Shown in pieces: positions 1-9,087 of a DNA stretch of 64,000 nucleotides (positions are counted from its first letter, which is position 1; the number at the start of each line of letters is the position of its first letter). The DNA comes from Clostridium fungisolvens (GTDB taxonomy: Bacteria; Bacillota; Clostridia; Clostridiales; Clostridiaceae): assembly GCF_014193895.1 (NCBI RefSeq), contig NZ_BLZR01000001.1:62001-126000 (forward strand). Reading direction: 5' to 3'. Below the pieces are notes generated by a model. The model was not told where the DNA came from, searched no databases, and worked only from the letters and a program-made list of their open reading frames with translations. Made by a program: the position numbers and the translations under genes.

Positions 1-158
1 TAAAGTAGTTTACCTATAGATAGATTGTGTTGATAATTATTTAAGTTCATGCAATTTAGACATAAATGGATAGATAATCATAAGATAAATTTACGCACTG
101 TTAAAGTGCTCTGTTTAAATTAATAATCGGATTCAATATATAAGTAAGGAGAAATGAT

Positions 159-2981
159 ATGAAGGATAAGATAGTAATAAAAGGTGCAAAAGTACATAAT
201 TTAAAAAACGTATCCTTAGAGATTCCAAGAGATAAGCTTGTGGTATTTACAGGTCTATCAGGATCGGGAAAATCATCATTAGCTTTTGATACACTGTATG
301 CTGAAGGCCAAAGACGATATGTAGAATCTCTTTCAGCATACGCTAGAATGTTTTTAGGTCAAATGAATAAACCAGAAGTTGAGTCAATCGAGGGATTATC
401 ACCAGCTATATCTATTGATCAAAAGACTACTAGTAAAAACCCCAGATCAACAGTAGGGACTGTTACTGAGATATATGATTATTTGAGACTGCTTTATGCT
501 AGAGTTGGTGTACCACATTGCCCAAAGTGTGGTAAAGAAATAACTCAGCAAAGCATAGATCAAATAGTGGATAAGGTTATGAGTTTTGAGGAAAAAACAA
601 AGATACAGATATTGGCCCCTATAATTAGAGGTAGAAAAGGTACTCATGAGAAAGTTCTAGAGAATATAAAAAAGAATGGGTATGTAAGAGCAAGAATAGA
701 TGGTGAAATATATGATCTTTCTGAAGATGAAGTAACTTTAGAAAAGAATAAAAAACATAATATAGAAGCTGTAATAGATAGATTAGTTGTGAAGTCAGAT
801 ATAGAAAGCAGACTTACTGATTCTTTGGAGACTGCGTTAAAGCTAGCAGAAGGATTAGTAATAGTGAATATATTAGGAGAAAGAGATATACTTTTTAGTG
901 AAAAGTTTGCTTGTGCAGAATGTGGCATAAGTATAGATGAATTGGCACCAAGATTATTTTCATTCAATTCACCTTTTGGAAAGTGTGATCACTGTGATGG
1001 TCTAGGAACCTTAATGGAGATTGATGAAGATTTAGTTATACCTAATAAAGATTTAAGCGTTATGGAAGGTGCTATAGCTTCATGGGGGGAAGGAAGATTA
1101 GCAGAAGGAGCTTGGACTTATGCTGTCCTTAAAGCTTTAGAGAAAAAATATAAATTTGATTTAAATACTCCTATTAAAGATCTTCCTAGAAATATAGTAG
1201 AATTATTATTATATGGAACTAATGGAGAAAAGGTAGAAGTCGATTATACTAAAGAAGGAATTTTGGGAAGATATAAGCATGCCTTTGATGGAGAAATAAA
1301 TTCATTGAAGAGAAGATATATGGAAACTGGTTCAGATATCATAAAAACTGACATTGAACAATATATGAGTAATAATCCTTGCCCTAAATGTAAAGGTGCT
1401 AGGTTAAAGCCAGAAGCTTTAGCTGTTACTGTAGGAGATAAAAATATAAATCAATTCACTAAATTAAGTATTAGGGATGAATTAGATTTTATAAACTCTA
1501 TAGAGTTTTCAGAGAAAAATAAGATAATAAGCCAGCAAATAGTTAAAGAGATAAATTCAAGACTAAAGTTTTTAATTGATGTTGGACTAGATTACCTGGA
1601 TCTTGCAAGAAACTCAGGAACTTTGTCTGGTGGAGAATCTCAAAGAATAAGACTAGCAACTCAGATAGGTTCGCAGCTTATGGGAGTGTTGTATATATTA
1701 GACGAACCAAGTATAGGGCTTCATCAGAGAGATAATGATAGGCTTATAGCAACATTGAAGCATTTGAGAGACCTGGGAAATACTCTTGTTGTAGTTGAAC
1801 ATGATGAAGATACTATGAGAGAAGCTGACTTTATAGTTGATATAGGTCCTGGTGCTGGAGAACACGGAGGACAGATAATTGCTGCAGGTCCTCTAGATGT
1901 TATAGAAAATACTGAAGAGTCTATAACTGGTCAATATCTCACTGGTAGAAAGAAGATTGATATTCCTACTGAGAGAAGAAAAGGTAATGGCAACTTTATA
2001 ACAATTAAAGGGGCTAAAGAAAATAACCTAAAGAATGTAAATGCTAAGTTCCCTCTTGGAACCCTTACTATGGTTACAGGGGTGTCTGGATCAGGTAAGA
2101 GTACATTAGTCAATGAAATACTATACAAGGGACTTTATAAAATTGTAAACAAGTCTAGAGTTATTCCAGGAGAACATAAAGAAATAACAGGGTATGAAAA
2201 CATTGATAAAATAATTGATATAGATCAAAGCCCTATAGGAAGAACTCCTCGTTCGAATCCAGCTACTTATACTGGTACTTTTGATATAATAAGAGAACTG
2301 TTTTCTAATACAACTGAAGCCAAGATGAGAGGGTATAAACAAGGAAGATTTTCCTTCAATGTTAAAGGTGGAAGATGTGAAGCGTGTAGCGGAGATGGAA
2401 TCATAAAAATAGAAATGCAATTTTTATCCGACGTTTATGTTCCTTGTGAAGTATGTAAGGGTAAAAGATATAATAGAGAAACACTAGAAGTTAAATATAA
2501 GGGCAAGAATATAGACGATGTATTAAATATGACAGTTGAAGAAGCTCTTGATTATTTTGAAAATATTCCAAGAATACATAACAAACTTAAGACGCTTCAC
2601 GATGTAGGACTTGGATATGTAAGGCTAGGTCAGCCATCAACTCAGTTATCTGGTGGAGAAGCGCAAAGAATTAAACTTGCATATGAACTTTCAAAGAGAA
2701 GTACAGGAAAGACTTTATATATATTAGATGAGCCTACAACAGGACTACACGTGGCTGATGTAAGCAGACTTATAGAGATACTTCAACGACTTGTTGATTC
2801 AGGTAATACAGTTGTTGTTATTGAGCATAATCTTGATATGATAAAGTGTGCAGATCATATAATAGATCTTGGTCCAGAAGGCGGAGACAAAGGTGGTACT
2901 ATATTGTGTACTGGTACTCCAGAAAAAATAGCAGAAAATGAAGATTCGTACACAGGTAAATATCTAAAAAAATACTTATAA
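159..2981 (+). CDS. uvrA: Excinuclease ABC subunit A
   Basis: UvrA recognises DNA lesions with UvrB in nucleotide excision repair. The 940-aa length is typical. Two ABC ATPase modules are visible: Walker A GLSGSGKSS near residue 32 with signature LSGGESQRIRLA near 487, and Walker A GVSGSGKST near 641 with signature LSGGEAQRIKLA near 830. Zinc-binding CxxC pairs occur at about 121, 253 and 275 and again near 738 (CEAC...CEVC). The ATG follows a TAAGGAG ribosome binding site. It is monocistronic here, with a terminator just downstream. I saw no convincing LexA box upstream. uvrC lies 12 kb away on the same strand. Confidence 0.98.
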   Translation: MKDKIVIKGAKVHNLKNVSLEIPRDKLVVFTGLSGSGKSSLAFDTLYAEGQRRYVESLSAYARMFLGQMNKPEVESIEGLSPAISIDQKTTSKNPRSTVGTVTEIYDYLRLLYARVGVPHCPKCGKEITQQSIDQIVDKVMSFEEKTKIQILAPIIRGRKGTHEKVLENIKKNGYVRARIDGEIYDLSEDEVTLEKNKKHNIEAVIDRLVVKSDIESRLTDSLETALKLAEGLVIVNILGERDILFSEKFACAECGISIDELAPRLFSFNSPFGKCDHCDGLGTLMEIDEDLVIPNKDLSVMEGAIASWGEGRLAEGAWTYAVLKALEKKYKFDLNTPIKDLPRNIVELLLYGTNGEKVEVDYTKEGILGRYKHAFDGEINSLKRRYMETGSDIIKTDIEQYMSNNPCPKCKGARLKPEALAVTVGDKNINQFTKLSIRDELDFINSIEFSEKNKIISQQIVKEINSRLKFLIDVGLDYLDLARNSGTLSGGESQRIRLATQIGSQLMGVLYILDEPSIGLHQRDNDRLIATLKHLRDLGNTLVVVEHDEDTMREADFIVDIGPGAGEHGGQIIAAGPLDVIENTEESITGQYLTGRKKIDIPTERRKGNGNFITIKGAKENNLKNVNAKFPLGTLTMVTGVSGSGKSTLVNEILYKGLYKIVNKSRVIPGEHKEITGYENIDKIIDIDQSPIGRTPRSNPATYTGTFDIIRELFSNTTEAKMRGYKQGRFSFNVKGGRCEACSGDGIIKIEMQFLSDVYVPCEVCKGKRYNRETLEVKYKGKNIDDVLNMTVEEALDYFENIPRIHNKLKTLHDVGLGYVRLGQPSTQLSGGEAQRIKLAYELSKRSTGKTLYILDEPTTGLHVADVSRLIEILQRLVDSGNTVVVIEHNLDMIKCADHIIDLGPEGGDKGGTILCTGTPEKIAENEDSYTGKYLKKYL

Positions 2982-2991
2982 TTATTACACT

Positions 2992-3021
2992 AAAGGGTTC
3001 AGTATTAATACTGAACCCTTT
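2992..3021 (+). terminator. Hairpin terminator after uvrA
   Basis: Perfect inverted repeat with arms AAAGGGTTCAGTAT and ATACTGAACCCTTT and almost no loop, 10 nt after the uvrA stop. The T tract is short (TTTAATAT), so it could act in both directions. Confidence 0.8.
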
Positions 3022-3031
3022 AATATATTAA

Positions 3032-3269
3032 AAGGAATGTAGACAATATCTTAGGCACAAGTTAGATAATCAATCATCTTGATTAAGCTCGATTAACATC
3101 GATACTTGATTCAAGTTCATAGGTCAGGACCCTCGAGGGTTTTGAGATATTTCATCGTCAAAGTGTTCATACTTCAGATCCATGTTTCAAATGACAGTAA
3201 GATCAATTGGTGCTTTTGAGTTTAACTGCAGTCAAAATCAACTTCAGTTTTTATATTGTCACATTCCTT
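3032..3269. repeat. 238-bp non-coding segment with 17-bp terminal inverted repeats
   Basis: The left end reads AAGGAATGTAGACAATAT and the right end is its complement with one base missing (ATATTGTCACATTCCTT). The interior has no ORF and contains a 12-bp palindrome, ACCCTCGAGGGT, near 3130. The segment lies between two strong hairpin terminators. It looks like a small miniature element, but I see no clear target duplication and no second copy in the window. Confidence 0.5.
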
Positions 3270-3282
3270 ATGATATTAATAT

Positions 3283-3319
3283 AACCGCCCATAAAGAATT
3301 AATTCCTTTATGGGCGGTT
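3283..3319 (+). terminator. Strong GC-rich hairpin terminator
   Basis: Arms AACCGCCCATAAAG and CTTTATGGGCGGTT around a short AT loop. No gene ends just before it, so it terminates either readthrough from uvrA or a transcript from the 3032-3269 segment. Confidence 0.7.
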
Positions 3320-3436
3320 TAATATATAGAAATACAGGAATTATATAACTATAAGGAGTTTAGATTAATCCTTTACGAAATGTAATTAAAAACAAAAAAT
3401 TATGAAAACTCTGATATGAACAGATATAACCTTATA

Positions 3437-3465
3437 TTGACAGAGGATAATTTTTATAGTAGTAT
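3437..3465 (+). promoter_or_regulatory. Probable sigma-A promoter of the his operon
   Basis: TTGACA at 3437-3442, a 17-bp spacer, then TAGTAT at 3460-3465, about 70 bp before hisZ. The leader is too short for a T-box and I see no T-box motif. The rest of 3320-3436 is AT-rich with nothing recognisable. Confidence 0.65.
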
Positions 3466-3536
3466 TATTTTAATGATTTAGAGTTTTAATGTTTTACTTG
3501 GTTAAAGTAATGAAGTATTTAAAGGTGGGCTATAAA

Positions 3537-4787
3537 ATGAATATATGGAGAAATTATGCTATTGAAGGAACTCAAGATCTTTTATTTGAACAGTGTGAAA
3601 TAAAAAATGACATAATATCGAAAAGCAGAAAAGTATTTAAAAGATTTGGTTTTAACGAGGTACAAACACCAACCTTAGAATTCTATGATGTTTTTAATTT
3701 TTCAAATCATCCAATAGAGGATGAAAAGATATATAAGCTAATAGATTTTAAGGGAAGAATACTTACCTTAAGACCGGATTTAACAATTCCTATTGCTAGA
3801 GTTTATTCTACTAAAATTAAGAGCGGAACTGCTATGCTTAGCTATGTTGGGGATGTGTATAGGGCTAATGAGCATAATCATGGTAAAAATAATCAAATAA
3901 CTCAATGTGGAATTGAAATAATAGGTATTTCAAATATCAAAGCAGAAATACTATTACTTATAACTGCTATTAATACTATAAAAGAAATAGGAATAGAAGA
4001 GTTTAAGATTGAGATAGGACAATGTAAGTTTTTTGAAGGAATACTTGAAGCCATAGATTTTGATAATGAAGAGATTAGTGAGCTTGAGAATTTGATAATG
4101 AATAAAAATCTAGGATCACTATATTCCTTTTTAAATAAAAAGAAAAATAAATTAAACGAAGATCAGTATAAAATCTTAAGAGCTTTACCTCAACTATTTG
4201 GAGGAAAAGATGTAATTGATGAAGCGCAAGAACTTGTAAAGTCGGAAAAAGCCATAAATGCGTTAAGAGATTTAAGTTATATATACAATACATTAGAATC
4301 CTTAGGATATTCAGAATATGTTTCAGTAGATTTAGCTATGATTCAAAGTTTTAATTATTACACAGGTGCTATATTTAAAGGTTATACAAAAGAAGTAGGT
4401 GAAGAAATACTAAGTGGTGGAAGATATGATGGTTTAGTTGGAGAATTTGGAGAAGAAAGTGCAGCGGCAGGTTTAGCTATAAATGTAGATGCTATTCAAA
4501 AGCTTATATATGAAAAAACTAAAACCGAAAAAACTGATGAGGTGACAGGCGTAATATTTTTTGAAAAAGACTCTTATGCTAATGCTATAAAAATAATGAA
4601 TTTATTAAATAAAGGTAACGTAAATTGGCAGCTTAATATACAAGAAAGTTTTGAGGAAGTGGCTGATTATTGTAGGGGTAAAGGAATAAAAAGGATAATG
4701 AAAGTTAACAGAAATGAAGTTATTGAATATAGGTTAAGCCCTACAGGAGTATTTATAGGAGAGATGTTTAAAAATGGAAAATATTAG
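3537..4787 (+). CDS. hisZ: ATP phosphoribosyltransferase regulatory subunit HisZ
   Basis: HisZ is a catalytically inactive histidyl-tRNA synthetase paralogue that forms the active complex with short HisG in the first step of histidine synthesis. The HisRS-like core is visible (motif 2 region LRPDLTIPIARVYSTK, and later LSGGRYDGLVGEFG). I chose the ATG at 3537 because AAAGGTGGG lies 8 nt upstream. An in-frame ATG at 3489 would add 16 residues without a ribosome binding site. This gives 416 aa. It is the first gene of the his operon and overlaps hisG by 14 bp, which suggests translational coupling of the two subunits. Confidence 0.93.
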   Translation: MNIWRNYAIEGTQDLLFEQCEIKNDIISKSRKVFKRFGFNEVQTPTLEFYDVFNFSNHPIEDEKIYKLIDFKGRILTLRPDLTIPIARVYSTKIKSGTAMLSYVGDVYRANEHNHGKNNQITQCGIEIIGISNIKAEILLLITAINTIKEIGIEEFKIEIGQCKFFEGILEAIDFDNEEISELENLIMNKNLGSLYSFLNKKKNKLNEDQYKILRALPQLFGGKDVIDEAQELVKSEKAINALRDLSYIYNTLESLGYSEYVSVDLAMIQSFNYYTGAIFKGYTKEVGEEILSGGRYDGLVGEFGEESAAAGLAINVDAIQKLIYEKTKTEKTDEVTGVIFFEKDSYANAIKIMNLLNKGNVNWQLNIQESFEEVADYCRGKGIKRIMKVNRNEVIEYRLSPTGVFIGEMFKNGKY

Positions 4788-5430
4788 AATAGCACTTACT
4801 AAGGGGCGTCTAGAGAAGGATGCTATAGGGATTTTTGATGGTATTGGTATAGACACTACGGAGCTCAAGAATAAGGGAAGAAAGCTTATACTACGAAGTG
4901 ATAACTACCCTGTGGAATTTGTTTTAGCAAAGGCACAGGATGTTATAACATACGTGGAGCATGGAGTAGTTGATATGGGTATAGTGGGGAAAGATACCAT
5001 ACTTGAAAATACACCTGATTTTTATGAAGTAATAGACTTAAATAAAGGAAAGTGTTTTTTTGCATTAGCATCATTAGAAAGCTTTAGATTTATTCCTAAC
5101 TTTAAAAGAAAAGTTATAGCAACTAAATACCCTAAGGTAGCGCATGATTACTTTAGAGAAAAAGGTGAAGATGTTGAGATAATAAAAATTGAAGGCTCAG
5201 TAGAACTTGCACCAATTTTAGGGTTAGCAGACGCTATCGTAGATATAGTTGAGACAGGAACAACCTTAAAGGAAAATGGCCTTATAATTTTTGATAAGAT
5301 TTGTGATATAAGTGCTAGATTAATTGTTAATAAAGCTAGTATGAAAATGAAGAAAAATATAGTTTTAGATTTAGTAGATAAGATTGAAAAGTTTTTGAAT
5401 TCAAGTGAAGGAGAAGCTAATAATGATTAA
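4774..5430 (+). CDS. hisG: ATP phosphoribosyltransferase catalytic subunit, short form
   Basis: Catalyses condensation of ATP and PRPP to phosphoribosyl-ATP, the committed step of histidine synthesis. At 218 aa it lacks the C-terminal ACT-like regulatory domain of long HisG, which fits the HisZ gene overlapping it upstream. The PRPP-binding region EGSVELAPILGLADAIVDIV, followed by ETGTT, is conserved. The start ATG lies inside the end of hisZ, preceded by GGAGAG. The stop overlaps the hisD start by 8 bp. Confidence 0.96.
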   Translation: MENIRIALTKGRLEKDAIGIFDGIGIDTTELKNKGRKLILRSDNYPVEFVLAKAQDVITYVEHGVVDMGIVGKDTILENTPDFYEVIDLNKGKCFFALASLESFRFIPNFKRKVIATKYPKVAHDYFREKGEDVEIIKIEGSVELAPILGLADAIVDIVETGTTLKENGLIIFDKICDISARLIVNKASMKMKKNIVLDLVDKIEKFLNSSEGEANND

Positions 5431-6712
5431 AATATACGAAGATAATGATTCTATTGGGCTGTTTCTTCAATTAATGCAAAGAAGAAGTGAAGAGGATAGC
5501 AAAGATGCTTTAGAAGCAGTGGAAGGCATAATAGGTGCTGTAAGAAAAGAAGGAGATGCTTCTATCAAAGCTTTCACTGAAAAGTTTGATGGAGTGACAT
5601 TAGAACAGTTAAAAGTTAATGAAGTTGAAATAGAAGATGCTTTTAGCAAAGTATCTAGCAATATAAAGAATGCCTTAGAAAAAGCAATAACAAATATAGA
5701 ATACTTTCATAAAAAGCAAATAAGACAATCATGGGTAAGCACTGAAGAAAACGGAGTAATCATGGGACAAAAAATATCTGCTTTGGAGAAGGTGGGCGTA
5801 TATGTTCCTGGTGGCAGTGCGGCTTATCCATCATCAGTTCTGATGAATGTAATTCCAGCAAAGCTAGCTGGAGTAAAGAAAATAGTTATGGTAACTCCAC
5901 CAAAGAAAGATGGAAGTATAGATTCTAATATATTAGTAGCGGCAAAGTTAGCTGGGGTAAGTGAAATATATAAAGTGGGTGGGGCTCAAGCTATAGCAGC
6001 CCTTGCTTATGGAACAGATACTATTCCTAAGGTTGATAAAATAGTAGGACCAGGAAATATATATGTTGCTTTGGCAAAGAGGGTTTGCTATGGCAAGGTG
6101 GATATAGATATGATAGCCGGTCCTAGTGAAATAACTATAGTATGTGATGAAAAAGCTAATCCTAGGTTTTTAGCTGCAGATTTAATGTCTCAAGCGGAGC
6201 ATGATAAACTTGCTTCATCTGTGCTAATAACAACTAGCAAAACTTTAGCAGAGGAAGTTAATAAACAAATAAATATACAAATTCAGAATCTAAATAGAAA
6301 AGAAATTATAGAGGCTTCGCTTAAGAATTATGGGGGAATATTAGTTGTTAAATCATTAGAAGAAGCTATAGATATGGCAAATACTATCGCGCCAGAACAT
6401 CTGGAATTAATGATAGAAAATCCTATAGCATACCTTGGGAAAGTTAAAAATGCAGGCTCAATATTCCTAGGGCAATATAGCCCGGAACCTCTAGGTGACT
6501 ATATGGCTGGTCCAAATCACGTGCTACCTACAAATGGTACAGCAAGATTTTTTTCACCTTTATCTGTAGATGACTTTATAAAAAAATCTAGTTATATATA
6601 TTATACAGAAGATGCCCTTAGAGAATTAAGTGAAGATATAATGATTTTAGCTAAGGCAGAAGGTTTAGATGCTCATGGAAATTCCATAAAAGTGAGGGTT
6701 GAGAATGAATAG
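5423..6712 (+). CDS. hisD: Histidinol dehydrogenase
   Basis: Performs the last two steps of the pathway, a two-step NAD-dependent oxidation of histidinol to histidine. Family hallmarks are present: VPGGSAAYPSSVLMN, VGGAQAIAALAYGT, VGPGNIYVALAKR, the zinc/catalytic segment SQAEHDKLAS and TIAPEHLEL. I start at ATG 5423 (MIKIYED), 10 nt after GGAG, rather than the GTG at 5405. This gives 429 aa, the usual length. Confidence 0.96.
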   Translation: MIKIYEDNDSIGLFLQLMQRRSEEDSKDALEAVEGIIGAVRKEGDASIKAFTEKFDGVTLEQLKVNEVEIEDAFSKVSSNIKNALEKAITNIEYFHKKQIRQSWVSTEENGVIMGQKISALEKVGVYVPGGSAAYPSSVLMNVIPAKLAGVKKIVMVTPPKKDGSIDSNILVAAKLAGVSEIYKVGGAQAIAALAYGTDTIPKVDKIVGPGNIYVALAKRVCYGKVDIDMIAGPSEITIVCDEKANPRFLAADLMSQAEHDKLASSVLITTSKTLAEEVNKQINIQIQNLNRKEIIEASLKNYGGILVVKSLEEAIDMANTIAPEHLELMIENPIAYLGKVKNAGSIFLGQYSPEPLGDYMAGPNHVLPTNGTARFFSPLSVDDFIKKSSYIYYTEDALRELSEDIMILAKAEGLDAHGNSIKVRVENE

Positions 6713-7769
6713 TTTGTTTAGAAAAGATTTAAGCGATTTTAAACCCTATGAAGCAGAAGTAAATAACTGCAAAGTAATTTTAAATGCGAATGAAAGTTTT
6801 ATAAATATAGAAAAGCAACTAGAAGATGAAATAATTAGTGTAATCAAAGATATAGAGATAAATAGATATCCTGATCCAACTGGAGAAAAGTTAAGAAAAA
6901 TTTATGGAAGCTACTCAGGGACGGATAAAGAAAAGATAATGATAGGTAATGGATCTGATGAGCTCATATCAATAATTTGCAACACTTTCGTAAATAGTGG
7001 AGATAAAATAGTTAAGTTAAATCCAGATTTTTCAATGTATAAGATTTATGGAGTTTTGCATGGAGCCGAGGTTCTTGAATATGATCTGAAGGAAGATTTT
7101 ACTTTAGATATTGATGATTTTATTGATTTTATAAACTATGAGAAACCTAAGGTTGTGTTTGTTTCAGTACCAAATAATCCAACAGGTGGAATTGTTAAAA
7201 AAGAAGATATATTAAAACTTATAAAATCAGTGAATTCTATAGTTGTTATAGATGAAGCTTACTTTGAATTTTACGGAAATACAGTCATAGATGAGATAGA
7301 CAATTATGACAACTTAATAATACTCAGAACCGCATCGAAGATAGGGTTAGCAGCATTAAGGTTAGGATTTTTAATAACTAACTCAACTTTATTAATGGAA
7401 TTATACAAGGTAAAACCACCTTACAATGTAAATTCTATCACACAAGAAATAGGCGCTTTGATATACGAAAATAAACAGGTAATAGAAGATAATATATCAA
7501 GAATTCTAAGAGAAAAATCTTCATTGCAAATAAGTTTGTTAAGTTTATCTGAGAGAATAAACTTTAAGCTTTATCCTAGTGGTACTAACTTTATTTTAAT
7601 CGAAATTTATGAGGCGAAAGAACTTTATGAATATCTTAAAAATAATGGGGTTTCAGTAAGGTTTTTCGGAAAAGGAAGACTAGAAAATTGCATAAGGATA
7701 ACTGTTGGAAATAGAGATGAGAACAGACTTCTACTTGAGGCGATAAATAAATTTCTAGGGGATAGATAA
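6705..7769 (+). CDS. hisC: Histidinol-phosphate aminotransferase
   Basis: PLP-dependent class I/II aminotransferase converting imidazole-acetol phosphate to histidinol phosphate. Visible motifs are RYPDPTGEKLR, GNGSDELI, VPNNPTGG, VVIDEAYFEF and the PLP-lysine segment RTASKIGLAALRLGF. ATG 6705 (MNSLFRK) has GAGGG 6 nt upstream. The TTG at 6699 is less likely. The gene overlaps the hisD end by 8 bp and is separated from hisB by one base. 354 aa. Confidence 0.95.
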   Translation: MNSLFRKDLSDFKPYEAEVNNCKVILNANESFINIEKQLEDEIISVIKDIEINRYPDPTGEKLRKIYGSYSGTDKEKIMIGNGSDELISIICNTFVNSGDKIVKLNPDFSMYKIYGVLHGAEVLEYDLKEDFTLDIDDFIDFINYEKPKVVFVSVPNNPTGGIVKKEDILKLIKSVNSIVVIDEAYFEFYGNTVIDEIDNYDNLIILRTASKIGLAALRLGFLITNSTLLMELYKVKPPYNVNSITQEIGALIYENKQVIEDNISRILREKSSLQISLLSLSERINFKLYPSGTNFILIEIYEAKELYEYLKNNGVSVRFFGKGRLENCIRITVGNRDENRLLLEAINKFLGDR

Positions 7770-7770
7770 T

Positions 7771-8358
7771 ATGAGAAAGTCAGATATAAAAAGAAAAACT
7801 GGTGAAACAGATATAGAGGTTAGTTTGACAATCGATGGAGAAGGTAAATATGAGGTGGACACAGAAATAGGGTTTTTCGATCATATGCTCACTTTGATGT
7901 GTAGACATTCTCTTATGGATATGAAGATAAAAGCAAAGGGAGACCTTTATATAGATGGACATCATACTGTAGAAGATGTTGGTATAACACTTGGAATGGC
8001 ACTTAAAGAAGCACTAGGGGATAAATCTGGCATTAAAAGATATGGAACATCCTATGTTCCTATGGATGAAGCCTTAGCATTGGTATCCTTAGACTTAAGT
8101 GGCAGAGATTACTTGGTTTTTGATGCTCCAATAGATACAAGTAAGACTTTAGGTAATTTTGATGTGGAACTGACAGAGGAATTCTTTAGAGCTGTAGCAA
8201 CGAATTGTGGAATAACCTTGCATTGTAAGGTGTTATACGGAAAGAATAATCACCATATGATTGAAGCACTATTTAAAGCCTTTGGAAGAGCGCTTAGAGA
8301 AGCAACCTCTTATGATGAAAAGATAAAAGGTGTTATGTCCACAAAGGGTGTATTGTAG
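7771..8358 (+). CDS. hisB: Imidazoleglycerol-phosphate dehydratase
   Basis: Dehydrates imidazole glycerol phosphate. It is the monofunctional 195-aa form with no HAD histidinol-phosphatase domain fused. Metal-binding histidine motifs are clear: GFFDHML, DGHHTVEDVGI and NNHHMIEALFKAFGRAL. It starts 1 bp after hisC. A 126-bp gap containing a palindromic repeat separates it from hisH, the largest interruption in the first half of the operon. Confidence 0.97.
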   Translation: MRKSDIKRKTGETDIEVSLTIDGEGKYEVDTEIGFFDHMLTLMCRHSLMDMKIKAKGDLYIDGHHTVEDVGITLGMALKEALGDKSGIKRYGTSYVPMDEALALVSLDLSGRDYLVFDAPIDTSKTLGNFDVELTEEFFRAVATNCGITLHCKVLYGKNNHHMIEALFKAFGRALREATSYDEKIKGVMSTKGVL

Positions 8359-8367
8359 TTCATAAAG

Positions 8368-8462
8368 ATGAAACACTTCAATCCCAAATCTATTTTCAAA
8401 ACTCCTCTGGGTTCTGAGAGGAGAGTTTGAAAATATAAGTTGAATTATGAAGTGGTTCATCC
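8368..8462. repeat. Palindromic repeat family 3, copy 1, inside the his operon
   Basis: Imperfect palindrome of about 95 bp. Outer arms are GATGAAACACTTCA and TGAAGTGGTTCATC. Inner arms are TTTTCAAAACTCCTCT and AGAGGAGAGTTTGAAAA. It matches copies at 25014-25112 and 40211-40303 in layout and sequence. It is transcribed as part of the his mRNA and would fold into a long hairpin between hisB and hisH. Confidence 0.85.
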
Positions 8463-8484
8463 ATAGATAAAATGAGGTGAAGAT

Positions 8485-9087
8485 ATGATTTCAATAATAG
8501 ATTACGGAATTGGAAATTTAAGAAGTGTTGAAAAGGCTCTTTGGAGTTTAGGTATAGAGTCAAAGATAACTAGTAATAAGGATGAGATAAAATCTAGCAG
8601 TGGAATAATACTTCCAGGTGTAGGAGCTTTTCCAGCTGCAATGAAAAATCTTAGAGAAAGAGAATTGGATGAACTTTTAAAGGAAGAAGTGAAAGAAGGA
8701 AAACCTCTTATAGGGATATGTCTTGGGATGCAGTTGCTTTTTCAATCTAGTGATGAAGTTCAGTATACCGAAGGATTGGGTTTTATAGATGGACAGGTGA
8801 AAAAGTTTGAGATAAAAGAAAAGGTTCCTCATATGGGATGGAATAGACTTAAGTTCAATGTTCCAAGTGATACCTTAAAAGGAATAGATGAAGGTAGCTA
8901 TGTTTACTTTGTTCACTCTTACTATGCACAGACAGGTAAAGAAAATGTAAATGCTTATGCTGAATATGAAGTGGATGTTCCAGCAGTAGTTTCAAAAGAT
9001 AATGTAATAGGATTTCAATTTCACCCTGAAAAGAGTGGAGATGTGGGGCTTAATATATTGAAGAACTTGAAGGGGCTGATAAAGTGA
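8485..9087 (+). CDS. hisH: Imidazole glycerol phosphate synthase, glutamine amidotransferase subunit
   Basis: Class I glutaminase that feeds ammonia to HisF. The nucleophile loop GICLGMQLLF (Cys near residue 79) and the His-Glu pair in GFQFHPEKSG complete the triad. The N-terminus IIDYGIGNLRSVEKAL is typical. 200 aa. It overlaps hisA by 4 bp (GTGA). hisA lies between it and its partner hisF. Confidence 0.97.
   Translation: MISIIDYGIGNLRSVEKALWSLGIESKITSNKDEIKSSSGIILPGVGAFPAAMKNLRERELDELLKEEVKEGKPLIGICLGMQLLFQSSDEVQYTEGLGFIDGQVKKFEIKEKVPHMGWNRLKFNVPSDTLKGIDEGSYVYFVHSYYAQTGKENVNAYAEYEVDVPAVVSKDNVIGFQFHPEKSGDVGLNILKNLKGLIK

Noticed and set aside
159..2981. SOS (LexA) box before uvrA
   Set aside because: I could not find a convincing GAAC-N-GTTC type palindrome in the 158 bp available.
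3320..3536. T-box or attenuator before the his operon
   Set aside because: No AGTA, no GGTGG box and no terminator between the promoter and hisZ.
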